Source: Oxalobacteraceae bacterium (GTDB lineage Bacteria; Pseudomonadota; Gammaproteobacteria; Burkholderiales; Burkholderiaceae_D). Taken from it: a DNA stretch of 42,837 bases. The stretch spans positions 1 through 42,837 of the forward strand of contig OMID01000035.1 in NCBI GenBank assembly GCA_900299005.1, read 5' to 3'. The notes beneath the pieces were generated by a model. It did no database searches, was not told the DNA's origin, and saw only the letters and a program-made list of their open reading frames with translations. How positions within the stretch are numbered: position 1 is the first letter of the stretch; each line of letters begins with the position of its first letter. A program made the translations under genes and the position numbers. Positions 33,644 through 41,835 of the stretch are shown one piece after another.

Positions 33644-34350
33644 GTGACATGCTCAATGTGACGGCGCTCGATGTGAGCTATGGCAGCAGCCAGGTACTTT
33701 TCGGACTGAAGCTGAACGTCAATCGAGGTGAAACACTGGCGCTACTGGGACGAAACGGCGCCGGCAAGAGCACCACCATGAAAGCCATCGCTGGCGTGAT
33801 ACCTGCCAAACGTGGCAGTGTCGCACTGGAGGGTAAGTCGATCACGGGGCAACCCTCGCACAGGATCGCGCGCGCCGGCATCGGCTTTGTGCCGGAAGAT
33901 CGCCAGATCTTCACCGAGTTATCCGTTGACGATAATCTGCGCATCGCCACCAAGCGTGGCGCGCACGGCGAGCAAGACTGGAGCATTGATCGCGTCTACG
34001 ACATGCTCCCGCTACTAAAACCCCTGCGCGATCGTCTGGGTGGACAACTCTCTGGCGGTGAACAACAGATGCTTACCATTGGTCGCTCATTGATGGGCAA
34101 TCCCAGTTTGCTCCTGTTGGATGAACCCAGCGAAGGACTGGCGCCGATCATGGTGCAAAAAATTGGAGAACTGGTTGATGACCTGCGCAAGCTCGGCACT
34201 ACCATCGTGCTGGCCGAGCAAAACCTGCATTTCTGTCTTGGCCTGGCAGATCGCGCCGTTGTGATCGACAAAGGTGCTGACGTGTTCGAGGGCAGTATCC
34301 GGGAGCTGGAAGCCAATGCGGAAGTAAAGCAGCGCTATTTGTCCGTATGA
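33640..34350 (+). CDS. Branched-chain amino acid-type ABC transporter ATP-binding protein, LivF-like
   Basis: A 236-residue ATPase with Walker A G-R-N-G-A-G-K-S-T (37-45), signature L-S-G-G-E (137-141) and Walker B L-L-L-L-D-E-P-S-E-G-L-A-P, the LivF-type ending. V-P-E-D-R-Q-I-F follows the Q-loop region. It is the last gene of the Liv operon, ending 10 bases before the convergent monooxygenase gene; no terminator is visible in that gap. Confidence 0.95.
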   Translation: MSDMLNVTALDVSYGSSQVLFGLKLNVNRGETLALLGRNGAGKSTTMKAIAGVIPAKRGSVALEGKSITGQPSHRIARAGIGFVPEDRQIFTELSVDDNLRIATKRGAHGEQDWSIDRVYDMLPLLKPLRDRLGGQLSGGEQQMLTIGRSLMGNPSLLLLDEPSEGLAPIMVQKIGELVDDLRKLGTTIVLAEQNLHFCLGLADRAVVIDKGADVFEGSIRELEANAEVKQRYLSV

Positions 34351-34360
34351 CGGCAGAACC

Positions 34361-35983
34361 TCAGCGCCTTAGGCTGAAACCCTGATAGCCGGCCCGGGTA
34401 CGCTCTTCGACAATCTTGCGGTAATTGGCAAACCCGCCCGCATAGGGCATGAACACACGCGGTTTGCCGGGCACATTGGCACCGAGATACCACGAATGGG
34501 TGGCACTCGGCAGCAGTGTCGCACTGGCCGCCGCATTCACTGCCAACACCCAGTCATCGGCGGCCTGCTCTTCTGCCTCGATGCGCCGCACGCCATGCTG
34601 GCGCAGATGCGCGATGCAATCGGTGATCCAGTCCACGTGGTGCTCGATTGCGGGCGGCATATTGCACAATACCGAGGGACTCCCGGGACCCGTCACGGTG
34701 AACATGTTGGGAAATCCGGGCACCTGCAGGCCAAGGTAATTGCGCGGCCCCGCCTGCCATGCCTCGCTCAGCTTGAGTCCACGATCCCCTTCGATGTCCA
34801 TCTTGAGCAACGAGCCGGTCATGGCATCAAAGCCTGTCGCAAAGACGATGATATCCAGCGCATAGTCTTTTTCGGTCGTCTTGATGCCTGAAGGCGTAAT
34901 CCGCTCGATCGGTTGCGTCCGAATATTAACCAGCTGTACGTGCGGCAGGTTATAGGTTTCAAAATAATGCGAATCCACCGGCGGGCGCTTGGCCGCAAAA
35001 GGATGATCAATATCTGCCAGCAGCTCCGCTGTGACGGGATCCTTGACGATGGCGCGTATCTTGCGACGAATGAAATCAGCCACCAGATGGTTTGCCTTGG
35101 CATCTAGCAGGGTATCGCGAAACTCCGCGCGAAACGCAAGCCCGCCTTTCTGCCAGGCAGACTCCAGTATCTGCTCGCGCTCATGGTCAGTGACATCGAA
35201 CACCGAGCGATCTTTGATATAAAAAGGATGCGCGTTCGTATTCGACTTCATGATGAGTTCAATATCGTTCGCATGTGCTTTAGCGTAGCGCTTGAACTCG
35301 TCTGTCAGCGGCGCATTACGCGCGGGTATGCTGTAGTTCGCCGTTCGCTGAAATACCGTGAGCTGCTTTGCCTGTGCAGCAATCACGGGTATCGCCTGAA
35401 TGCCCGTCGAACCCGTGCCGACCACTCCCACACGCTTGCCCGTGAAATCCACTCCCTGGTGCGGCCACTGGCCCGTGTGGTACCAATCGCCCTCAAAATC
35501 ATTTAACCCGTCAATCTTGGGGACATTGGCAGATGACAGACAGCCAACGGCCGTGATGAGATAGGTGCAGCGGAAGGTGTCATGGGTCTCGGTTGAGACG
35601 GTCCAGCGATTGGTGGCGTCATCATAGCGGGCTGATCTCACGCGCGTGTTGAGCTCAATATCCCGACGAAGATCAAATCGATCAGCGACATGATTCAGGT
35701 AGCGGAGTATCTCGGGCTGCTCTGGATATCGCTCAGTCCAGTGCCATTCCTGCAGCAGCTCTTTCGAAAAATAGTAGGAATACGAATGGCTCTCGGAATC
35801 ACAGCGTGCGCCGGGATAGCGATTCCAGTACCAGGTACCGCCAATACCCTCGGCTGCCTCGAGCACGCGAACCTTCAAGCCTAGCTTGTCGCGCAAGGAG
35901 AGCAGTTGGTAAAGACCGGAAAAACCGGCACCGATGATGAGCGCATCAAATTCCTGCGCTGCGCCTGAGGTCCCGAGAGTCAT
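34361..35983 (-). CDS. Flavin-containing monooxygenase, Baeyer-Villiger type
   Basis: A 540-residue FAD/NADPH enzyme. The first dinucleotide motif is G-A-G-F-S-G (18-23), the second is G-T-G-S-T-G (189-194), and between them the Baeyer-Villiger fingerprint F-x-G-x-x-x-H-x-x-x-W-P is complete (Phe163, Gly165, His169, Trp173, Pro174). The G-G-T-W-Y-W-N-R-Y-P-G-A-R-C-D block is typical of cyclohexanone and phenylacetone monooxygenases. The reaction expected is ketone plus oxygen to ester or lactone. No strong ribosome site precedes the ATG. The hydratase gene upstream on the same strand is 147 bases away. Confidence 0.93.
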   Translation of the reverse strand: MTLGTSGAAQEFDALIIGAGFSGLYQLLSLRDKLGLKVRVLEAAEGIGGTWYWNRYPGARCDSESHSYSYYFSKELLQEWHWTERYPEQPEILRYLNHVADRFDLRRDIELNTRVRSARYDDATNRWTVSTETHDTFRCTYLITAVGCLSSANVPKIDGLNDFEGDWYHTGQWPHQGVDFTGKRVGVVGTGSTGIQAIPVIAAQAKQLTVFQRTANYSIPARNAPLTDEFKRYAKAHANDIELIMKSNTNAHPFYIKDRSVFDVTDHEREQILESAWQKGGLAFRAEFRDTLLDAKANHLVADFIRRKIRAIVKDPVTAELLADIDHPFAAKRPPVDSHYFETYNLPHVQLVNIRTQPIERITPSGIKTTEKDYALDIIVFATGFDAMTGSLLKMDIEGDRGLKLSEAWQAGPRNYLGLQVPGFPNMFTVTGPGSPSVLCNMPPAIEHHVDWITDCIAHLRQHGVRRIEAEEQAADDWVLAVNAAASATLLPSATHSWYLGANVPGKPRVFMPYAGGFANYRKIVEERTRAGYQGFSLRR

Positions 35984-36130
35984 GCTGCACCATGCGTTAA
36001 TATTTTCATATCTTCATGAGGTGACTGGGGTGCACATCGCCATGGGGCGAATTTTTTCATCAAAAGCGTGGGCTAGCTTGCGGAAACCGCCCTGCACACC
36101 GCCGGTCCAGACCACTGCCCGTTGAAGTCA

Positions 36131-36943
36131 TCATGCCGAAAAACGGCAGCCCACCTGACCCAGCTTCCCAAAGTCGGCGTGCACCACATCGCCCGATTGG
36201 ACCTTGACCGGAATGCGGCAGGTGCCGGTTGTCACGAACTGGCCAGCTTTCATTGTCATGCCCATCGATGAGAGTTCGTTGACACTCCAGGTCAATGCTA
36301 CGCGCGGATCGCCCAGCACATTGCGGCCGTAGCCGGAATCGATGGTCTCGCCGTTGAGGGAGACGGCGATCGGCTCATTCAGGTAGTCGAAATCTCGCCA
36401 GTCGTTCGCCGAGGCGCCGAGGATAAACAGGCAAGCGCAGGCATTGTCGGCAATCAGTTGCGCCGCACCCACCTTGACGAAATCTTCGTAGCGCGAATCC
36501 GGTATCTCGATTGATGGATGCACAGACGCGACGGCAGCCAGCACCTCGTCCACGTGGTAGTCGGTTGCGCGCGGCGGGAGATCTTGGGCAAACCGGAAGG
36601 CAAACTCGATCTCGGCCACATGCATCAGATTATTCTGTAGCGATACCGTTGCGCCCACCGGCAGCACCCGGTCCTGATAAATACGGCCCGCGAGCGGACC
36701 ATCGACATTGATATGGCGCTGGCCATCGGTACTGGTGGCGGCGATCTTCCAGCCCGACACGGTCTGGCCATTGACCTGCTCGAATGCCTGCTGCACCGCA
36801 TAGCCCTCCCGGCGAGTCGCGGGACGGATATTTTCTGGCAGCGCAGCAAAACGGCCCTTACCGATCCAGAGACCATGCAAGAGTCGAGCGGCTTCCTGCT
36901 GATCGGCCGTGGGGGAAAGGGTGCTGGAATGGGGGGTACTCAT
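36131..36943 (-). CDS. 2-keto-4-pentenoate hydratase-like protein (FAH superfamily)
   Basis: A 270-residue enzyme related to MhpD hydratases and 4-oxalocrotonate decarboxylases. Metal-site residues are Glu111 and Glu113 in V-A-E-I-E-F-A-F, with Glu146 in H-P-S-I-E-I-P-D-S-R, the family hallmark. These enzymes add water to, or decarboxylate, 2-hydroxy-dienoic acids from ring cleavage. AGGACGAG precedes the ATG. It diverges from the phytanoyl-CoA-dioxygenase-like gene, with two dyads in the shared gap. Confidence 0.88.
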   Translation of the reverse strand: MSTPHSSTLSPTADQQEAARLLHGLWIGKGRFAALPENIRPATRREGYAVQQAFEQVNGQTVSGWKIAATSTDGQRHINVDGPLAGRIYQDRVLPVGATVSLQNNLMHVAEIEFAFRFAQDLPPRATDYHVDEVLAAVASVHPSIEIPDSRYEDFVKVGAAQLIADNACACLFILGASANDWRDFDYLNEPIAVSLNGETIDSGYGRNVLGDPRVALTWSVNELSSMGMTMKAGQFVTTGTCRIPVKVQSGDVVHADFGKLGQVGCRFSA

Positions 36944-36970
36944 GTCTCGTCCTGTTCTTGTTTTAGTAAT

Positions 36971-36985
36971 GGGTAAATCTTACCC
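36971..36985. promoter_or_regulatory. Inverted repeat GGGTAA-ATC-TTACCC, candidate operator
   Basis: A perfect 6-bp inverted repeat around a 3-base centre, 28 bases upstream of the hydratase start and in the divergent gap. The size and symmetry suit a dimeric repressor of GntR or similar type. No regulator gene lies next to it. Confidence 0.4.
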
Positions 36986-37006
36986 CTCGAAGGGCCGCCA
37001 CTGGGC

Positions 37007-37019
37007 TTTGTAATACAAA
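37007..37019. promoter_or_regulatory. TTTGT-AAT-ACAAA dyad matching the FadR-type GntR operator pattern
   Basis: TTTGT (37007-37011) and ACAAA (37015-37019) are perfect inverted repeats around AAT. The core fits the T-N-G-T-N3-A-C-N-A pattern known for FadR-subfamily GntR regulators, which often control organic-acid and sugar-acid genes. It lies about 93 bases before the dioxygenase start. Which regulator binds is unknown. Confidence 0.45.
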
Positions 37020-37111
37020 AAGAGATCTTCACACAAATTCTCAAGCGAGGCCAAACCGGTTAAGCTCCCAGTCTGAGCAGCTCCGACAATAACCATTCCG
37101 AGGAGACGAGC

Positions 37112-37954
37112 ATGCCCTCCATTTTCACCCCTGAGCAGCAGCTTGCTTACGAACGCGACGGGTATGTGCTAGTGCGTTCCCTGTTTGATCAGGAAGAGAT
37201 CGCCATACTGCGCAGGGCAATCGAAACTGATCCCCAACTGCACGCCAGCCTGTACGACCGTCGTGATTCCTCCGGAAAGTCCACGCGGATGGCGACCTGG
37301 AATCATCCCGGCGAGAGCGTCTACGGTCTGGCGGCGCGCTCTCATCGCGTCGTGGACACCATGGAATCCATGTTGGGTGGCGAGGTCTATCACTATCACT
37401 CCAAGCTGACGGCCAAGGAACCTTTGGAAGGCGGCGCCTGGGAATGGCATCAGGACTATGGCTACTGGTATCACAATGGCTGCGTGTTCCCCTACATGGC
37501 CAGTGTGATGCTCGCGCTAGACAAGACCACGCGCGAGAACGGCTGCCTGCAGGTGATACGCGGGTCGCATCATGCGGGGCGAGTTGAGCATGGCGTTCTG
37601 CCGGGCGAGCAAGTGGGCGCCGATCCACGCCGCGTGGACGAGATGCTCAAAACCCTGGAACTGGTCTACTGTGAAATGGAACCCGGCGACGGCTTGTTCT
37701 TTCATTCGAACGTGATGCATCGCTCGGACCAGAATCGTTCACCCAACCGGCGCTGGACCGTGCTGTTCTGCTATAACGCGGCGCGCAATAATCCCTACCG
37801 GGAGCATCATCACCCGCAATACACACCACTTAGCAAAGTCAATGACGATGCAATCAAAATCGCCGGCGTGAGGTATTCGGAGGATTCGGAGGATTATTTC
37901 CGCAAGAATTTTTCTAATCCCCCTGAGCTGAAAAAAACCATGTCGCCGACCTGA
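37112..37954 (+). CDS. Phytanoyl-CoA dioxygenase family protein
   Basis: A 280-residue Fe(II)/2-oxoglutarate oxygenase of the PhyH family. The metal triad is visible as His113 and Asp115 (W-H-Q-D) and distal His203 (V-M-H-R-S-D), with an Arg at 213-214 positioned to hold 2-oxoglutarate. The N-terminal Y-E-R-D-G-Y-V-L-V-R-S-L-F segment is typical. Hydroxylation of a small acid, amine or acyl-CoA is expected. The ribosome site is GAGGAG. It leads two dehydratase genes, the first 37 bases downstream, and diverges from the hydratase gene. Confidence 0.9.
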   Translation: MPSIFTPEQQLAYERDGYVLVRSLFDQEEIAILRRAIETDPQLHASLYDRRDSSGKSTRMATWNHPGESVYGLAARSHRVVDTMESMLGGEVYHYHSKLTAKEPLEGGAWEWHQDYGYWYHNGCVFPYMASVMLALDKTTRENGCLQVIRGSHHAGRVEHGVLPGEQVGADPRRVDEMLKTLELVYCEMEPGDGLFFHSNVMHRSDQNRSPNRRWTVLFCYNAARNNPYREHHHPQYTPLSKVNDDAIKIAGVRYSEDSEDYFRKNFSNPPELKKTMSPT

Positions 37955-37991
37955 ACAACAAAAAAGACGACCCCAAGGAGACTCTGCCCTC

Positions 37992-39722
37992 ATGAGTAAC
38001 GACAACAAAAAGAACAAACCGCTGCGCAGCACCGCATGGTTTGGCAAGCCCGATAAAGATGGCTTTTTGCATCGCAGCTGGACCAAGGCATCAGGGCATC
38101 CGCATGATCAGTTCGATGGCCGTCCCGTCATCGGCATCTGTAACACTTTTTCGGATCTTACCTCCTGCAATAGCCACTTCCGCACGCTGGCCGAGTATGT
38201 GAAGCGTGGCGTGTATGAAGCGGGTGGCTTTCCACTCGAGTTCCCGGTGATGTCGCTCGGCGAGGCGCAACTGCGACCCACCGCCATGCTCTTCCGGAAT
38301 CTGGCGAGCATGGACGTAGAAGAGTCGATACGTGGTAACCCAATCGATGGCGTTGTGCTGCTAATGGGATGCGACAAGACCACGCCCTCGTTGATGATGG
38401 GCGCTGCCAGCTGCAATCTGCCGACCATCGGTCTGTCCGGCGGCCCTATGCTGAATGGCAAATTCCGCGGCGAGGACATCGGTTCGGGGACGGGTGTCTG
38501 GATGATGTCCGAGATGGTGCGCGCAGGGCAAATGACCCAGGAAGAATTTATCGAAGCCGAATCCTGCATGAACCGTTCTCACGGCCACTGCATGACCATG
38601 GGTACAGCCTCGACAATGGCGAGCATGGTCGAGGCACTGGGCATGGCGCTGCCGGAGAATGCCGCCATCCCCGCCGTGGATGGACGTCGCAATCGCTTGG
38701 CACAACTGACCGGACGACGAATTGTGCAGATGGTGAAAGACAATCTCACCATGGACAAAATCATGACCCGCAAGGCCTTCGAAAATGCCATCAAGGTGAA
38801 TGCGGCCATTGGTGGCTCCACCAATGCGGTCGTCCACCTGTTGGCGATGGCTGGGCGCATGGGTGTACCACTGACGCTGGAGGACTGGGACAAGCTCGCC
38901 AGCCAGTTGCCTTGCCTGTTGAACCTGCAGCCCTCGGGCAAGTACCTCATGGAAGACTTTTTCTACGCCGGGGGCCTGCCGGCGCTGATGAAAGAGATTT
39001 CGACAGAGCTGCACCTCGATGCCCTGACCGTGAACGGCAAAACCCTGGGCGATAACATCAAGGATGCGCCCTGCTACAACCGCGACGTGATCACGCCCCT
39101 GGCCACGCCTTTCAAGCCGGCAGCGGGGATTGCCGTATTAAAGGGTAATCTCGCCCCTGATGGCGCCGTCATCAAGCCATCGGCCTCGTCACCCCATCTG
39201 CTCAAGCATCGCGGGCGCGCAGTAGTCTTCGAGAGCACCGAGCATTTTCGCGAGCGCATTGAGGACGACCATCTGGATATCGACGAAAATTGTGTGATGG
39301 TGCTGAAGAACTGCGGCCCGGTGGGTTACCCCGGTATGGCCGAGGTAGGCAACATGGCTTTGCCAAAGAAAGTCCTGAAAAAAGGCATCACCGACATGGT
39401 TCGCATCTCGGATGCGCGCATGAGTGGCACCGCCTATGGCACTGTCGTGCTTCATGTGTCCCCTGAAGCCAGCATTGGTGGCCCGCTGGCACTGGTAAAG
39501 GATGGTGACATGGTGGAGCTGGATGTACCGGCACGACGCCTGCATCTGGATGTGAGCGACGAAGAACTCGCTCGCCGCAAAGCGGCGTGGCAGCCGCCGC
39601 AAAAACCTGCGCGCGGCTATGTGAAGCTCTACGTCGAGCACGTTCAGCAGGCACATCTTGGCGCGGATCTCGACTTTCTGGTCGGCGGCAGCGGCGCCGA
39701 GGTGCCCCGCGAATCGCACTAA
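37992..39722 (+). CDS. IlvD/Edd-family dehydratase, sugar-acid (arabinonate/xylonate) type
   Basis: A 576-residue Fe-S dehydratase. Candidate cluster ligands are Cys59, Cys127 (M-G-C-D-K-T) and Cys200; Lys129 and Ser478 (R-M-S-G-T) match the metal-binding lysine and base serine. As I recall, these ligand positions coincide with those of the Rhizobium L-arabinonate dehydratase, and the length is close, so a sugar-acid role is more likely than valine/isoleucine synthesis. It would convert a 2,3-dihydroxy acid to a 2-keto-3-deoxy acid. AAGGAGA precedes the ATG by 10 bases. An intrinsic terminator follows. The exact sugar acid is not certain. Confidence 0.9.
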   Translation: MSNDNKKNKPLRSTAWFGKPDKDGFLHRSWTKASGHPHDQFDGRPVIGICNTFSDLTSCNSHFRTLAEYVKRGVYEAGGFPLEFPVMSLGEAQLRPTAMLFRNLASMDVEESIRGNPIDGVVLLMGCDKTTPSLMMGAASCNLPTIGLSGGPMLNGKFRGEDIGSGTGVWMMSEMVRAGQMTQEEFIEAESCMNRSHGHCMTMGTASTMASMVEALGMALPENAAIPAVDGRRNRLAQLTGRRIVQMVKDNLTMDKIMTRKAFENAIKVNAAIGGSTNAVVHLLAMAGRMGVPLTLEDWDKLASQLPCLLNLQPSGKYLMEDFFYAGGLPALMKEISTELHLDALTVNGKTLGDNIKDAPCYNRDVITPLATPFKPAAGIAVLKGNLAPDGAVIKPSASSPHLLKHRGRAVVFESTEHFRERIEDDHLDIDENCVMVLKNCGPVGYPGMAEVGNMALPKKVLKKGITDMVRISDARMSGTAYGTVVLHVSPEASIGGPLALVKDGDMVELDVPARRLHLDVSDEELARRKAAWQPPQKPARGYVKLYVEHVQQAHLGADLDFLVGGSGAEVPRESH

Positions 39723-39759
39723 GTCACACCACCATGCCAAGCCCGGCCGCTGCACGAGC

Positions 39760-39789
39760 GGCGCTTCCTGTCGAGGGAGCGCCTTTTTT
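39760..39789 (+). terminator. Intrinsic terminator between the two dehydratase genes
   Basis: GGCGCTTCC (39760-39768) pairs with GGGAGCGCC (39775-39783), nine pairs including one G-T, around a 6-base loop, then TTTTTT (39784-39789). This is a strong rho-independent terminator. A second small stem (39747-39751 with 39757-39761) overlaps its first two bases. Confidence 0.88.
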
Positions 39790-39827
39790 CTGTCCGAGAC
39801 CCCTCATTCAAAAACAAAAAATACCGT

Positions 39828-41366
39828 ATGTCGACTCCTACTGCCCCCTTCATTCGCCTGCATCCGCAAGATGACGTGCTGATCGCCCGCCAGCAGCTGG
39901 TGGGTGGCACGAGCGTCGAGAACATTCTGGTCAAAGGTCTGATACCTGCAGGTCATAAGGTCGCCATACGCGATATCGCGACCGGTCAGCCGATCCGCCG
40001 CTACAACCAGATCATCGGCTTTGCCAGCAAGCCGATACAAGCGGGCGAGCATATTCATGTGCATAACTGCATTATCGGTATCGATAAAGGTCGCTTCGAG
40101 CGCGACTACGCATTCTGTGCAGACGTTCAGCCCGACAAGCCGCGCCAGCATCGCGATTTCATGGGTTATGTTCGCAAAAATGGACAGGTCGCCACGCGTA
40201 ACTATATCGGGGTACTCTCCAGCGTGAATTGTTCAGCGACAGTAGCGCGCGGCATTGCCGATTTTTTCTCGCGTCGATTGAACCCGGACGCATTGAAGAA
40301 CTTCACGCAAATTGATGGTGTGGTGGCACTCACACACGGTACCGGCTGCGGCATGGATAGCAGCGGTCCGGGCATACAGCTACTGCGACGCACGCTGGCC
40401 GGCTACGCCACGCATGCCAACTTCGCCGGCGTTCTGGTGGTGGGTCTGGGCTGCGAGAGCAATCAACTCGCCGCCTGGCTGGATCACAGCCATCTGGCTG
40501 AAGGTCCGCTACTTAGAACATTCAATATTCAGGACAGTGGCGGCACGGCGAAAACCATCGAGAAAGGTATCGCCCTGATCCACGAAATGCTGCCAATCGC
40601 TAATGCGTGCGCGCGCGTTCCCTGTGATGTATCGCATCTCACCGTAGGTCTTCAGTGTGGTGGCTCGGATGGTTACTCGGGCATCAGCGCAAATCCCGCG
40701 CTCGGCGCAGCGGTCGATCTGCTGGTAGCGCATGGCGGCACGGCGATTTTGTCTGAGACGCCGGAAATCTATGGCGCCGAGCATCTGCTCACGCGCCGCG
40801 CCATTACCCGGGAAGTCGGTGAGAAGCTGGTGCACCGCATCCGCTGGTGGGAGCACTACACCGCGATCAATGAAGGCGAGATGGACAACAATCCGTCACC
40901 GGGCAATAAGGCGGGTGGCCTCACCACCATTCTCGAGAAATCCCTGGGCGCGGTGGCCAAGGGGGGCACCACCAATCTGCGCGCCGTCTATGAGTATGCA
41001 GAACCGGTGAGAGAGCATGGCTTCGTCTACATGGACACACCCGGCTACGACCCGGTGAGCGCCACGGGTCAGGTGGCCGGCGGCGCCAAGCTGATCTGCT
41101 TTACCACGGGTCGCGGCAGTGCCTATGGCTGCGCGCCCTCGCCTTCGCTGAAGTTGTCCACCAATTCGGCACTCTGGCTTCGCCAGCAGGATGACATCGA
41201 CATCAACTGCGGCGAGATCATTGACGGTACCAGTGACCTCCAGCAGATGGGTGAGCGAATCTTCGACCTGATGATCGCTACAGCATCCGGGCAGTCCAGC
41301 AAAAGCGAGCAACACGGCTATGGGCAAAATGAATTCGTCCCCTGGCAGATCGGTGCGGTGATGTAA
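39828..41366 (+). CDS. UxaA-family dehydratase (altronate/galactarate dehydratase-like)
   Basis: A 512-residue protein with an N-terminal SAF-type domain (residues about 8-80, ending H-V-H-N) and a large C-terminal UxaA dehydratase domain (G-Y-V-R-K-N-G-Q-V-A-T-R-N-Y-I-G-V, H-G-T-G-C-G-M, and Q-C-G-G-S-D-G-Y-S-G). Such enzymes dehydrate altronate, galactarate or similar hydroxy acids, with iron. Length equals the full two-domain form. No ribosome site is visible before the ATG, and a terminator lies 38 bases upstream, so it may have its own promoter or rely on readthrough. Pairing with an IlvD-type enzyme suggests sugar-acid catabolism. Confidence 0.9.
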   Translation: MSTPTAPFIRLHPQDDVLIARQQLVGGTSVENILVKGLIPAGHKVAIRDIATGQPIRRYNQIIGFASKPIQAGEHIHVHNCIIGIDKGRFERDYAFCADVQPDKPRQHRDFMGYVRKNGQVATRNYIGVLSSVNCSATVARGIADFFSRRLNPDALKNFTQIDGVVALTHGTGCGMDSSGPGIQLLRRTLAGYATHANFAGVLVVGLGCESNQLAAWLDHSHLAEGPLLRTFNIQDSGGTAKTIEKGIALIHEMLPIANACARVPCDVSHLTVGLQCGGSDGYSGISANPALGAAVDLLVAHGGTAILSETPEIYGAEHLLTRRAITREVGEKLVHRIRWWEHYTAINEGEMDNNPSPGNKAGGLTTILEKSLGAVAKGGTTNLRAVYEYAEPVREHGFVYMDTPGYDPVSATGQVAGGAKLICFTTGRGSAYGCAPSPSLKLSTNSALWLRQQDDIDINCGEIIDGTSDLQQMGERIFDLMIATASGQSSKSEQHGYGQNEFVPWQIGAVM

Positions 41367-41379
41367 GAGGGGGCAGCAC

Positions 41380-41793
41380 GTGGAGCCACTGATGATGCTC
41401 GTGGTCTGCCTGTCGAATTGCGGGCCTGGCCTTTCCCGGGACGACGAACTGGGCGCGCTGGCCGGGAGTTACGCGCAGCTGTGCGCAGAAATGCAGTACC
41501 TGAAACAGCATCATTGCCCCGAACTTCAGATACCGGTGATGCTCCAGTGCGTAAACGAGGTCGAACGCAACTTGAGCCTCAAGCGCAGCCGCGAATTCCG
41601 CGAAGGCGTGAAAGTGCTGATGCAGCGCTTTCCGCTCGAGCTGCCGCCGCTGGTGCAGCAGAAGTTCAATCGCGCTCTGCCACGCAACGAGAACGATACC
41701 TACAAAGCCTGCCTATGGCTGGCGCAGGAAAATAGTCAGCAGCGATTCCAGCAGCTGCAGACCATTCGAGGGCTGGAAAAACGCCGGGACTGA
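41380..41793 (+). CDS. Small protein of unknown function
   Basis: A 137-residue protein that I do not recognise. It starts with GTG at 41380, with GAGGGGG about 6 bases upstream; ATGs at 41392 and 41395 are alternatives. The first 15 residues are mildly hydrophobic (M-M-L-V-V-C-L), then the chain is Gln- and Glu-rich and probably helical. Five cysteines are spread through it (two early, two in the middle, one late). No lipobox fits well, and export is doubtful. It follows the UxaA gene by 13 bases, so it is probably translated from the same message, and is convergent with the ion channel gene. Confidence 0.6.
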   Translation: MEPLMMLVVCLSNCGPGLSRDDELGALAGSYAQLCAEMQYLKQHHCPELQIPVMLQCVNEVERNLSLKRSREFREGVKVLMQRFPLELPPLVQQKFNRALPRNENDTYKACLWLAQENSQQRFQQLQTIRGLEKRRD

Positions 41794-41835
41794 AGAGCTT
41801 CTACAGTGCTCTGGGCCCGTTTGGCCACGACCGCC

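Noticed and set aside
36037-36057. Short hairpin (TCGCC/GGCGA) followed by T6 on the plus strand
   Set aside because: The stem is only 5 bp and no plus-strand gene reads into it; both neighbours are on the minus strand. A terminator role is unlikely.
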